Positions 50,604-58,515 of a stretch of DNA of 63,697 nucleotides are shown here, one piece after another. The position numbers were made by a program, and so were the translations under genes. Positions within the stretch are counted from its first letter, which is position 1. The number at the start of each line of letters is the position of its first letter. This DNA is from CAZMVY01 sp964617875. Its GTDB lineage: Bacteria > Planctomycetota > Phycisphaerae > UBA1845 > PWPN01. The stretch is from contig CAZUAI010000026.1 in assembly GCA_964617875.1 (NCBI GenBank), forward strand, positions 1 to 63,697. The letters are read 5' to 3'. Below the pieces are notes generated by a model. It had not been told where the DNA came from, searched no databases, and worked only from the letters and a program-made list of their open reading frames with translations.

Positions 50604-51911
50604 TCACGGCTTCCCCGCTTCGATCCGCAACAGCGCCCCCTGCCCTGCCACCAGCCAGAGGCCCTTCTCGTCAAAGGCCGTCAACCCGCCGGTCTCCGCC
50701 GAAACGACCTGTTTCTTCGCATCAGGCTTGTGCGTCACGAGCGTGAACTTCACCGACCGTTCCAGGCTCAGGTTGACCACCATCCCGTAGTCGATGCCGC
50801 CGGCGTCCGTGAACTCCCCCACCATCATGGGTCCGTCGGCCGCCACCGACTTTACGCACCGCCCGGGCAGCAGCGGCAGACCCGCCACCGGCGGCGGCGA
50901 CGTGAAAAACACACCGGTCGAACTCAACCGCATCATCGTCGGCCCGAGTGTCTTCAGCTGGTGGTTGACCATCCGCAGGTACTGCCACGTCGGTGTCTTC
51001 TCGCCGTGGGCGTCGATCGGCGCGTATCCGTACCGGCGGGTGAAGTACGTGTACCAGCTCAGCCCTTTCGCCCCCGCCGCCAGCGTCGTGTAAGCCTGAA
51101 AAAGCAGGTTTGCCGGCGACGGCGGCGGCGTATGCGGGCGGATCTGGTTCGACGAGACGATGTTCCAGAACGGCAGCCCGTGCTTCATCGCCACTCGGCG
51201 GACCTCAAGCAGGTTGCGGTAGTAGCTCGCCGCCCGCTTCGCATCCGCCATGTCACCGGAGTACTGTACCATGTAGTTGTCGTAGCTGATCACCTGCGGC
51301 CGCACCTCGGCGACGAAACGTTCGAGGTACTCCGTATAGCTCTCCGTGCCGAGCTGCGACCGGTCGGGCGCCCCCAGCGTCGCGTAGTCCGGGAACAGGT
51401 TGATGTACGCCAGCTTCCCTGGGGCGTGCTTCTTCACGGCCTCGACAACCCTGGCGAGCTTCGGGAACTCGCCCACGCCCGGCTCATCGGTAATGAAGTA
51501 GCCGAACACGGCCGGGCACTTGCCCGCGGCCTCGACCATCTCCTTGACGTGCCGATCGATCTCGGCATCGGACAGCTTCGTCCAATCGCCGAACCACGGC
51601 GCCTGGCCGCGATCGGGCGCGATGATCGCCGCCAGTCCGAGCTTCTCACACAACGGCAGGTCGCCCGGCCGCACGAACCCGGACACGGTGAACTCACAGG
51701 CAGCGATGCTCTCCAGACCGTTCTTCGGTTCCGTGTACGGCGGCTTCCACCCGTGCAACGGATCCCACGGCAGAATCGGGAAAAACGCCGACGTCGGCAA
51801 CGCCTCTTCGCTCCGCGCCGGCTGACCGTCTGCCGCCGCGCACACACCGAGGAGCAGCACGGCCCCAACGGCACACCCGTACCCCCGCCTCATCCGCCAA
51901 CGGCAATTCAT
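50604..51911 (-). CDS. Exported glycoside-hydrolase-like TIM-barrel protein
   Basis: A 435-residue exported protein. The signal peptide covers about 1-28 (CAVGAVLLLGVCAAADG). The sequence then reads as a glycosidase-type barrel: IAACEFTVSGFVRP, the strand-end acid in VFGYFITDEPGVGEFP, VISYDNYMVQ, and GAKGLSWYTYFTRRYG. A C-terminal beta-sandwich is likely (from about 345). The two acidic positions (DEP, YDN) would suit a retaining hydrolase, but the family and substrate were not recognised. It is 15 bp behind the FecR gene on the same strand, downstream of the lipoprotein and porin genes. Confidence 0.62.
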   Translation of the reverse strand: MNCRWRMRRGYGCAVGAVLLLGVCAAADGQPARSEEALPTSAFFPILPWDPLHGWKPPYTEPKNGLESIAACEFTVSGFVRPGDLPLCEKLGLAAIIAPDRGQAPWFGDWTKLSDAEIDRHVKEMVEAAGKCPAVFGYFITDEPGVGEFPKLARVVEAVKKHAPGKLAYINLFPDYATLGAPDRSQLGTESYTEYLERFVAEVRPQVISYDNYMVQYSGDMADAKRAASYYRNLLEVRRVAMKHGLPFWNIVSSNQIRPHTPPPSPANLLFQAYTTLAAGAKGLSWYTYFTRRYGYAPIDAHGEKTPTWQYLRMVNHQLKTLGPTMMRLSSTGVFFTSPPPVAGLPLLPGRCVKSVAADGPMMVGEFTDAGGIDYGMVVNLSLERSVKFTLVTHKPDAKKQVVSAETGGLTAFDEKGLWLVAGQGALLRIEAGKP

Positions 51912-51926
51912 GTGCCGCCCCGTCGA

Positions 51927-52868
51927 TCAACGCCGAAACGCGCGAACCGCCTTCGCCGCCGCCGGCGGCACCAGCCCGCCCGTGCCGAAGTTGCCCTCCG
52001 GCCGGTCGGTGACGCCCGGCGTGGGCGGCACAGGAGTAAACGGCACAAACGGCGTGCTTCCCGGTGCCGTCGCCCCCCCGCCGGCGCCCGGCGTCATGAG
52101 TCCGGCGCCGCCGCCGGGATTGACCACGGCACGCCCGGTATCGAAGAGGTTCGCGAAGACGAGTTCGTCGCCCCGAAGACCGAACATGTCCGTCACGCGC
52201 ACCTGGCGATCGAACTTCGCGGTCTCGATCCAGCGGATCATCGCCTGGGTCACGTACTGCCCGGCCTCGACCAGCCGGCGCTGCCGCGTGAGCTGGTTCA
52301 ACGCCTCGATGAGCCCATGCTCGTCCACGAACATGCGGAAGCGGCCGGTCACCGCCTCGTACTCGATGCCGAAGTTCCACGTGCCGCGCCGCGTCAGCGT
52401 CGCCACGGGCGTCTCGATCGTCATGTCGCTCTGCAGCGTGCCCTCGGCGACGCCGGCCCGCACGGCCCCGTAGCCCAGGTCGAGTTTGACGCGCTGCTCC
52501 TGCGCCGTCTGGTAGAACTGCGCGACCGTCGCCGAGGTGACACGGTCGATCTTCACGATCGTGCTGTCGCCGAACTGGAGGAGCACGCTCGACCGCAGGG
52601 CCGTGCGGATCTGCGTGCCGCCGCCGAGCCGGTCGCCGACCTTCACCTCGCGCCACTGCGGCTGCCCGCCGGCGTCGGGCACCGGCGCCGCCCGCACATT
52701 GCCCGCGACCTTCACGACGACGGCCGCCGCATCCCGCGCGCCCGCCGGCTGCGTCGTCGCAGGCCCGCTCGCCGCGACCTGCGCCGTCGCCGGGGGCGCA
52801 ACGGCACACGTCAGGCACAGGGCCAACGCGGCCGCAACGCCGATGCCAATTGTCCTCGAAGAACTCAT
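51927..52868 (-). CDS. Exported FecR-domain protein
   Basis: A 313-residue protein with a signal peptide (1-29, ending ATAQ) and a FecR domain at about 60-175 (VGDRLGGGTQIRTALRSSVLLQFGDSTIVKIDR and TPVATLTRRGTWNFGI). The C-terminal part is Pro/Gly-rich and probably flexible (NPGGGAGLMTPGAG). FecR domains bind signals or polysaccharide at the cell surface; without a sigma-factor partner nearby this is more likely a structural or sensing protein. AGAGGT lies 8 bp before the start. A TACAAT box is 110 bp upstream. Confidence 0.78.
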   Translation of the reverse strand: MSSSRTIGIGVAAALALCLTCAVAPPATAQVAASGPATTQPAGARDAAAVVVKVAGNVRAAPVPDAGGQPQWREVKVGDRLGGGTQIRTALRSSVLLQFGDSTIVKIDRVTSATVAQFYQTAQEQRVKLDLGYGAVRAGVAEGTLQSDMTIETPVATLTRRGTWNFGIEYEAVTGRFRMFVDEHGLIEALNQLTRQRRLVEAGQYVTQAMIRWIETAKFDRQVRVTDMFGLRGDELVFANLFDTGRAVVNPGGGAGLMTPGAGGGATAPGSTPFVPFTPVPPTPGVTDRPEGNFGTGGLVPPAAAKAVRAFRR

Positions 52869-52977
52869 ACTTTTACCTCTCGACTGACACGCTGCGGCAA
52901 GGCGTACGACCCTTTCACAGTCGCGGGGCGCCGAACGCCGACTCCCCGGGAACGCCGCTTCGTTCTACCCCCGGGCT

Positions 52978-52983
52978 ATTGTA
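52978..52983 (-). promoter_or_regulatory. Candidate -10 box TACAAT for fecR-like gene
   Basis: CCTACAATAGCCC on the minus strand, 110 bp before the FecR start. A GGCC-TTC-GGCC hairpin sits just beyond it toward the lipoprotein gene and may end that transcript. Confidence 0.35.
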
Positions 52984-53042
52984 GGCTCGGGCCTTCGGCC
53001 TCTTGTCTTGTCGGCTTACTCGCTTTCTCGTTTTCCCGCGCT

Positions 53043-53645
53043 TTACTTCGTCTCCGTCTGAATGCGTCCGCCCGGCGGCGGCTCCGCACCGAGTTCGACC
53101 GACTCCGCCTGGTACATCCCCTTCTTCTGCATGTACTGATCCGCTTCGCGCAACAGCGCCGCCAGTTCCGCCCCCGTGATGTACCGGTACGCCGGGGCGT
53201 CGGCCATCATTCGCCGATAGACCAGTTCACGAAGGGCGTATCGCCGGTCGCCCGGCCCCCAGCTCCCGAAGATCACGCGGTTCACGCCGCCCTCGATCCT
53301 GAGAATCCGGCACACCATGTACGCCACGCTGCCCTTGTCGATCGGCTGTTCGGCGTCGAGTTTCCACGCCGGCCGCGTGATCTGCCGCTGCTCGAGCACG
53401 GCCCGTCGCTGCTCGGCGGTCTTCGCGTCGTCCTTGCCGTCGGCGAGGATCAGCATCGCCCGGTACGCCTCATCGACCGTGACCGTCGGCCGCCGTACGA
53501 GGTACTCGTGCACGAAGTCCGCGTCATCGAGCCGCGCCGGATCGACCGGCGGCGACGACGCCACGCCCTCGTTTGCGGCCGGCGTGCTCGCACAACCGGC
53601 CGCGAACATCATCCCGACAACCAGTGTGACCGCGGCTGCCCGCAT
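53043..53645 (-). CDS. Lipoprotein coupled to the porin gene
   Basis: A 200-residue lipoprotein: signal MRAAAVTLVVGMMFAAGC with a lipobox-like FAAGC, then a mature helical domain. Blocks such as DADFVHEYLVRRPTVTVDEAYRAMLILADGKDD and YALRELVYRRMMADAPAYRYITGAELAALL read as a conserved planctomycete lipoprotein type without a name. Its ATG shares one base with the stop of the porin gene (TGATG), with GGAG 6 bp upstream inside that gene, so it is translated with it. It probably works with the porin at the outer membrane. Confidence 0.65.
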   Translation of the reverse strand: MRAAAVTLVVGMMFAAGCASTPAANEGVASSPPVDPARLDDADFVHEYLVRRPTVTVDEAYRAMLILADGKDDAKTAEQRRAVLEQRQITRPAWKLDAEQPIDKGSVAYMVCRILRIEGGVNRVIFGSWGPGDRRYALRELVYRRMMADAPAYRYITGAELAALLREADQYMQKKGMYQAESVELGAEPPPGGRIQTETK

Positions 53646-55114
53646 CAGAAGCTCCACGTCATGCCCGTCAGGAAGAACGACCGATAGTCCTGCTCGCTGA
53701 ACGACTTGCCGGGAAAGAAGAACCCGTACCGCACCGTCATCGACAAGTCGGACGTCAACCGCCAGTTCATGTAATAGTCCATCTCCCAGCCGGCGTACCC
53801 GCTCCGCTCGTCCGCCGTCGGGTCCGACAGGGCCCCGTCCCGCCGCTGCTTGCAGTAGAGGAACCAGTCGGTGCCCAGCTCCAGCTTGTTCAGGAACTCG
53901 ATCTCCTCGAACGGCACAAACGAGGATCCGAGCCGCCAGATGTGGATGTTGCTCAGCGACGGAGCGAACGAAAGCCCCGTGTCGCGGTAGCCGAAGCCGA
54001 CGAAGCTCGTGTCCTTGCCCCACCGGTTGCCGCCGATGGTGTTGGTCGGGCTGCCGTAGCGATCCGGGTCGCCGCTGGCAAACATGTACTCGCCGAGAAA
54101 CCGCGGCTTCATCCGCCACTGCGTCAGGTACTCGAGCAGGAAATCGAACGCCCAGGCGCTGATGGCGCCCCGCGAGCAGCGCCGGTAGTAGTAGCTCCGG
54201 CCCTGCTCGAAGACCCACTCGGTGCTGTACCGCAGGTTGGTGACGATTTCGCCCTTCGACCCGAAGCCGACGTAACACGAGTCGTAGTCGAACTGCTGCG
54301 GCCAGGTCCACTTCGGGTTGTTCTTCTGATCGTCGTTCCAGAAGACATAGGCGAACGGCACGTGCCTGTCCCAGCCGATGTACCGCGCCTCCACGCCCCA
54401 GAACGTCCGGTCGCTGCTGCCGTAGTCCGGGCTGCTGCGGTCGATGTCGGCCATGCTGTGGATCGCGCGGCCCATGAGGCCGGTGATCTCGACCTTGGAA
54501 ATCTCGGCCGTCATCGTCACGTGGTCCATCGGCAGCGACAGGGCATACCCCGTGCCGAAGTCCACGTAATCGCGCCCGATCCTGAGCTTGAAGTCGTTCT
54601 CCATGTTCTGCTTCGCGTAGGCCCTCATCGCCCGGCGAAGGTCGAACTGGTAGTAGCCGCGTTCGAGGTTGGGGCCCTGGACGTCGTGGTCGTCGTTGTC
54701 GAACGAATCGCCCTTCTTCCAGTCGATGAAGCTCCAGATGCCGCGGGCGTAGAACTCGTGCGCGCCCTGGTCGAGCGTCGCCCCGCCCCAGAGCCGGATG
54801 TCGTTGCGCCACTGGGTCCGGTGCTGGATGCCGTCGTTGAACAGAAAGGCCCAGGTGTTGTACCAGCCGCCCCAGTCGAAATCGACCTTCTGCGTGGCAG
54901 GCAGCTCCCGGTCCAGTTCGGCGCGGACCTGCTCTTCCATCGCCCGTTGCTGGTTCAGGTACGCCCCGGTCTCCCGCCCCTGCCCGCGTGTCCCCGGCGC
55001 CACGGCCAGCGAGCTGAGCATCGCCAACACGGACCATGCCGCCCGGCCGAAACACCGGCGACCTGCCCGCACCTTCCGAATAGGACCGCTTGCGTTCCGA
55101 CTACGAGCCGTCAT
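53645..55114 (-). CDS. Alginate-export-type outer-membrane beta-barrel porin
   Basis: A 489-residue protein predicted to be a 16- to 18-stranded beta-barrel of the alginate export (AlgE-like, PF13372) group. The signal peptide region is 22-44 (RAAWSVLAMLSSLAVAP). The body alternates short strands such as VDFDWGGWYNTWAFLFNDG, FKLRIGRDYVDFGTGYAL, RTFWGVEARYIGW, WRMKPRFLGEYMFASGD and FVGFGYRDTGLSF. It ends with the aromatic MTWSF that marks outer-membrane barrels. It may pass an acidic polysaccharide or its fragments. The start at ATG 55114 has GGAG 4 bp upstream. The lipoprotein gene overlaps the stop by one base. Confidence 0.8.
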   Translation of the reverse strand: MTARSRNASGPIRKVRAGRRCFGRAAWSVLAMLSSLAVAPGTRGQGRETGAYLNQQRAMEEQVRAELDRELPATQKVDFDWGGWYNTWAFLFNDGIQHRTQWRNDIRLWGGATLDQGAHEFYARGIWSFIDWKKGDSFDNDDHDVQGPNLERGYYQFDLRRAMRAYAKQNMENDFKLRIGRDYVDFGTGYALSLPMDHVTMTAEISKVEITGLMGRAIHSMADIDRSSPDYGSSDRTFWGVEARYIGWDRHVPFAYVFWNDDQKNNPKWTWPQQFDYDSCYVGFGSKGEIVTNLRYSTEWVFEQGRSYYYRRCSRGAISAWAFDFLLEYLTQWRMKPRFLGEYMFASGDPDRYGSPTNTIGGNRWGKDTSFVGFGYRDTGLSFAPSLSNIHIWRLGSSFVPFEEIEFLNKLELGTDWFLYCKQRRDGALSDPTADERSGYAGWEMDYYMNWRLTSDLSMTVRYGFFFPGKSFSEQDYRSFFLTGMTWSF

Positions 55115-55639
55115 ACAACTCCACGTCCTGTTGCCATGCCGCGCCGGCACGACCGCCACGCCCGACCGTCGAACGAACCGAACTGTTCGCCGCATAGGAT
55201 GCGCTCCTCACGCAACAAATGCAAGCGGTCCATCCGAACGCTGCCGGGGACGCGGCGTACTCCCGGACAATCCGCCCGGCCGACACGTTCCGCCGGCCGT
55301 AACGACGCTGACGGGACCGAGCAGGCGGGATTCCGCCGGCGGACGGTCGGCGTACCTGGCGAGGCCTGGCGGGATTTCGATCGCGAGAAGGAGGGTGCAG
55401 ATGGCCGTTCCTGCACGCAGGGAGGGGTTCCGGGACCTTTCTGGCCCTGGGCTGAACGCATCGGGGCGTCCACGTCCCGTGAACACCGTGTTCTGCCTGC
55501 CCGGCAGAGGTTCCCGACCCCTTCCGCACATACGGCCATGACCCCGGGAAGGAGCGGGCGGTGCCCCCCCGGCGCCGCCGGGCGATATACTGTTGAGACG
55601 AGGTACCGAACCGGGCTTCTGTGTCTTGAGGAGGCACGT
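55115..55639. other. 525-bp divergent region, no gene seen
   Basis: Between the porin gene and the alpha/beta hydrolase gene. Several open frames cross it on both strands but none has a supported start or recognisable protein. It contains a candidate promoter at 55586-55591 for the hydrolase. Confidence 0.5.
55586..55591 (+). promoter_or_regulatory. Candidate -10 box TATACT
   Basis: GCGATATACTGTT, 49 bp before the hydrolase start; no clear -35. Confidence 0.3.
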
Positions 55640-56590
55640 ATGATGCGCCTGCGATGGATTGCCGCGTTGATTGTGTCAATCATTCTGTCATGGCCTGCGG
55701 CGGGCCGGGCCGAGGACGCCCGCACATACACGCGGACCGAGGACGTGATCTACGGCCGCAAGCACGGAACGGCCCTGACCCTCGACGTGTTCACGCCGAA
55801 GGGGAAGGCCAACGGCGCAGCCGTCATCTTCGCGGTCAGCGGCGGGTGGTTCTCCGCGCACCAGATGATCAACGTCGATGTCATGTCGCAGTTCGTGGAC
55901 CGCGGCTACACGGTCTTCGCCGTCGTACACGGCAGCCAGCCGAAGTTCACGATCCCGGAGGTGCTCGAAGACATGCACCGCGCGGTCCGGTTCATCCGGA
56001 GCCGCGCGAAGGACTACCGCGTTGATCCGAACCGGCTGGCGATCGCCGGCGGCTCGGCCGGAGGCCACCTGGCGCTGATGATCGGCACAAGCGGAAAGCC
56101 GGGCGACCCGCAGGCCAAGGACCCGATCGACCGCGAATCGAGCCGCGTGCAGGCCGTCGGCTGCTACTTCCCCCCGACGGACTTCCTGAACTACGGGGAA
56201 ACCGGCCGCGACGTCTTCAAGGCCCTGGAGGCCGAGCTGGCGCCGTTCAAAGCGCCGTTCGACTTCCAGGAATTCGACGAAAGGGCAAAACGGTTCGTGC
56301 TGGTCACCGACCTCGACAAACGCCGCGAGATTGCCCGCGAGATCTCGCCGGTCACGCACGTCAGCGCCGACGATCCGCCGACGCTCATCCTCCACGGCGA
56401 CGCGGACAGGCTCGTGCCCATCCAGCAGGCGGAGGTGATGCGGCAGGCACTGGAAGCGGCGGGCGTGAAGGTCAAGCTCGTGGTCAAGCCCGGCGAAGGC
56501 CACGGCTGGAAAGACTGGATCAGGGACATGTCGATCCTGGCGGACTGGTTCGACGCGAATCTGAAATCGAGCGACGCCCCGCAGAAGTAG
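55640..56590 (+). CDS. Exported alpha/beta hydrolase (BD-FAE/esterase-like)
   Basis: A 316-residue exported enzyme with a signal peptide (1-24, WPAAGRA) and an alpha/beta-hydrolase fold. The nucleophile elbow is AIAGGSAGGHLAL with S139. The acid is probably D256 in LILHGDADRLVP and the base H288 in KPGEGHGW. The oxyanion-type loop VSGGWFSA lies at 67-74. It resembles carbohydrate esterases of the BD-FAE group and acetyl-xylan-esterase-like proteins; the substrate is unknown. GAGGAGG lies 6 bp before the ATG (an adjacent in-frame ATG follows). It faces the divergent porin gene. Confidence 0.82.
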   Translation: MMRLRWIAALIVSIILSWPAAGRAEDARTYTRTEDVIYGRKHGTALTLDVFTPKGKANGAAVIFAVSGGWFSAHQMINVDVMSQFVDRGYTVFAVVHGSQPKFTIPEVLEDMHRAVRFIRSRAKDYRVDPNRLAIAGGSAGGHLALMIGTSGKPGDPQAKDPIDRESSRVQAVGCYFPPTDFLNYGETGRDVFKALEAELAPFKAPFDFQEFDERAKRFVLVTDLDKRREIAREISPVTHVSADDPPTLILHGDADRLVPIQQAEVMRQALEAAGVKVKLVVKPGEGHGWKDWIRDMSILADWFDANLKSSDAPQK

Positions 56591-56627
56591 TGCTTCGTCC
56601 GCTGTCGCCGACGGCTGACGACAGACT

Positions 56628-58388
56628 TCAAGGCCTCTTCGCCGCAAAGAACTGCCGGTCCCACTCCGGGCTGTAGAGCCGGTCGCCGGGCCGGAGGCTG
56701 CTGATCTGCACGCACGGCGGCGAACTGTGGACGAAATGCGTGGGCGAAATCGCAATGCCCGTGTGGAACACCTTTCCAACCGCATCCACAAAGAAGACCT
56801 GATCGCCGGCGCGGATGGCGTCGCGGCAGCCGCTCGTGGCGACGAGCCGGCCGCCGGCGAACTGCTGCGCCGCGTCACGCGCGGGCGACAGGCCGGCCTG
56901 TTCGACCATCCCGCCGGCAAGGCCGCTGCAGTCCGTGCCCAGCGGCGACCGGCCGCCGAAGACGTACGGCACGTAAAGCAGCTTCAACGCCGGCAGAACC
57001 CGGCTGTCGGCCGCGGCAGCGTCGTCGATGACACGAACGTCCGTGGCGGCGACGTCGAGCGGCCGTCCGTCAGCCAGTGTAAGCGTGACCGTCGTCGCCG
57101 TACGCGCGGCTACGGCCAGCCGGCTGCCGCGCGGGACACGTCCCTGCCCGAGGTCGACGTCGCGGCGGAGGACGGCCGGGACCGCCGCAAGGCGCTTCTG
57201 AAACTCCGCCGCGTCCAGCGGACGCACCGCGTCTTCGCGGACCCAACCCCAGTAGCCGTCGCCGGCCTGTACGAGCCACCAGCCGTCGTCCCGGTCGAGC
57301 AGAAAGAGCAGCTCGCCGTAGAGCAGCTGCGTCTGCGTGCCGGCCGTCGGCGCGGGCCGGACATACGTGAGGGCCATCGGCGCAACGCAGACGCCGAAGA
57401 GCCGGTCGTCGAGCCGCGCGCGATCGGGCAGAAGCCGCATCTCGTTCCGCACGTTCGAAATGCCGACAACCCGCAGGGCCGCCTCCATCGCGTTCCGCAA
57501 CGGGGCCCAGGTGGTCACGCCGCGGAGGACAACCGTATCGCCCTCGACCAACGCCTGCGGCTCGAAGTGGAGGATCGTCCGGTCGCTGAGGGCCGTCGCC
57601 CGGTACATCGAGCAGAACCAGGGGGCCTTTTCCGTCGGCAGGTCGCCCTCGGGCCAGACCGCCCGCGCGGTTCTCCGGATCCTGCCGGGCGGCGAGTAGT
57701 CGAGTTCGTCGGGCGTGGGAGCGGCGGCGGCCGTCGTCGGCCCCGACATCGGCCGGTTGCGATCGAGCGCGTCACGGTTCGCACGCACACATGCAAGGAC
57801 GCCTTCGTAGAGGCTTTCGGCATACGCCCGGTGAGGAGGGATCGTCCCGCCGTCGCCCGATCCGGCAGACGCCTTCGCCAGGCACACCTGAACGGCCGGG
57901 ATGCCGAAGACATCCGGAATGGCAGCGGCCTCGATCGGCCCGCGCAGGCCGTCGGCGAGCTTGTGGCTGAACGCGCCGGCCGGGGCCCTGTCCGATGCCG
58001 GGCCGCAGTCGATTCGCAGGAACACGTGCGGTCGCGTCGCCCGGCAGAGGGCGGCGATGGATGCGTCGTACCCGCCGACGGGCGTGTCGTACCCCTGCGT
58101 CACGTAGGCCGTTCCGCCGGCTCGCCGGATGAGGTGGTACAGGTAGCCCGCCGTAAGCGTCGCAAGTTCCTCGCATCCGCGCCGTGCGGGATCGGCAAAA
58201 CCCGTCCGCGCGGGATTGAGGACCACGACGACCGGCGGCATCTCGCCCTTTGGCGGCAGCTTCGGCGGCCGAAAGGCGTCAATCGCGTCCTGGACCGCCC
58301 GCTCGCGAGCATCCCGCGTCGGCTCGGCGCCGACGGACGCTGCGGTTGCCAGGAGGCACACTGCGGCAAGGGACTTCGTGAAGAGCAT
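56628..58388 (-). CDS. Exported multidomain NlpC/P60 peptidase with degenerate amidase half
   Basis: A 586-residue exported protein. Signal peptide 1-21. Residues about 50-205 have the outline of an Amidase_3 domain (VVVLNPARTG, CEELATLTAGYLYHLIRRAGG, VFLRIDCGP), but the zinc-binding GHGG is replaced by ARTG and the second His by Asp, so it is probably inactive. A BON-like region (about 265-320) and one or two SH3-type domains (RPAPTAGTQTQLLYGELLF, WWLVQAGDGYWGWV) follow. The C-terminus is an NlpC/P60 domain with C487 in GTDCSGLAGG and H542 in KVFHTGIA. That domain should cleave peptidoglycan peptide bonds. Convergent with the hydrolase gene. Confidence 0.78.
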   Translation of the reverse strand: MLFTKSLAAVCLLATAASVGAEPTRDARERAVQDAIDAFRPPKLPPKGEMPPVVVVLNPARTGFADPARRGCEELATLTAGYLYHLIRRAGGTAYVTQGYDTPVGGYDASIAALCRATRPHVFLRIDCGPASDRAPAGAFSHKLADGLRGPIEAAAIPDVFGIPAVQVCLAKASAGSGDGGTIPPHRAYAESLYEGVLACVRANRDALDRNRPMSGPTTAAAAPTPDELDYSPPGRIRRTARAVWPEGDLPTEKAPWFCSMYRATALSDRTILHFEPQALVEGDTVVLRGVTTWAPLRNAMEAALRVVGISNVRNEMRLLPDRARLDDRLFGVCVAPMALTYVRPAPTAGTQTQLLYGELLFLLDRDDGWWLVQAGDGYWGWVREDAVRPLDAAEFQKRLAAVPAVLRRDVDLGQGRVPRGSRLAVAARTATTVTLTLADGRPLDVAATDVRVIDDAAAADSRVLPALKLLYVPYVFGGRSPLGTDCSGLAGGMVEQAGLSPARDAAQQFAGGRLVATSGCRDAIRAGDQVFFVDAVGKVFHTGIAISPTHFVHSSPPCVQISSLRPGDRLYSPEWDRQFFAAKRP

Positions 58389-58515
58389 TTCAAGAGATTA
58401 CCGTCTCTCGTCCGCCGTTTCCATCCGGCATGGACACCGGCGGGGCGTTTCGGCTATCGTTGCCGCCTGCGAAATCTGGAGCCGGATCGCCCGGACGGTC
58501 ACAAGGAGTCATTTG

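Noticed and set aside
52984..53042. A strong intrinsic terminator after the lipoprotein gene
   Set aside because: Only a 4-bp GGCC stem with a TTC loop and no T run was found, too weak to list alone.
53942..56590. 882-codon frame reading into the alpha/beta hydrolase
   Set aside because: The first two thirds are antisense to the porin gene; GAGGAGG and a signal peptide place the true start at 55640.
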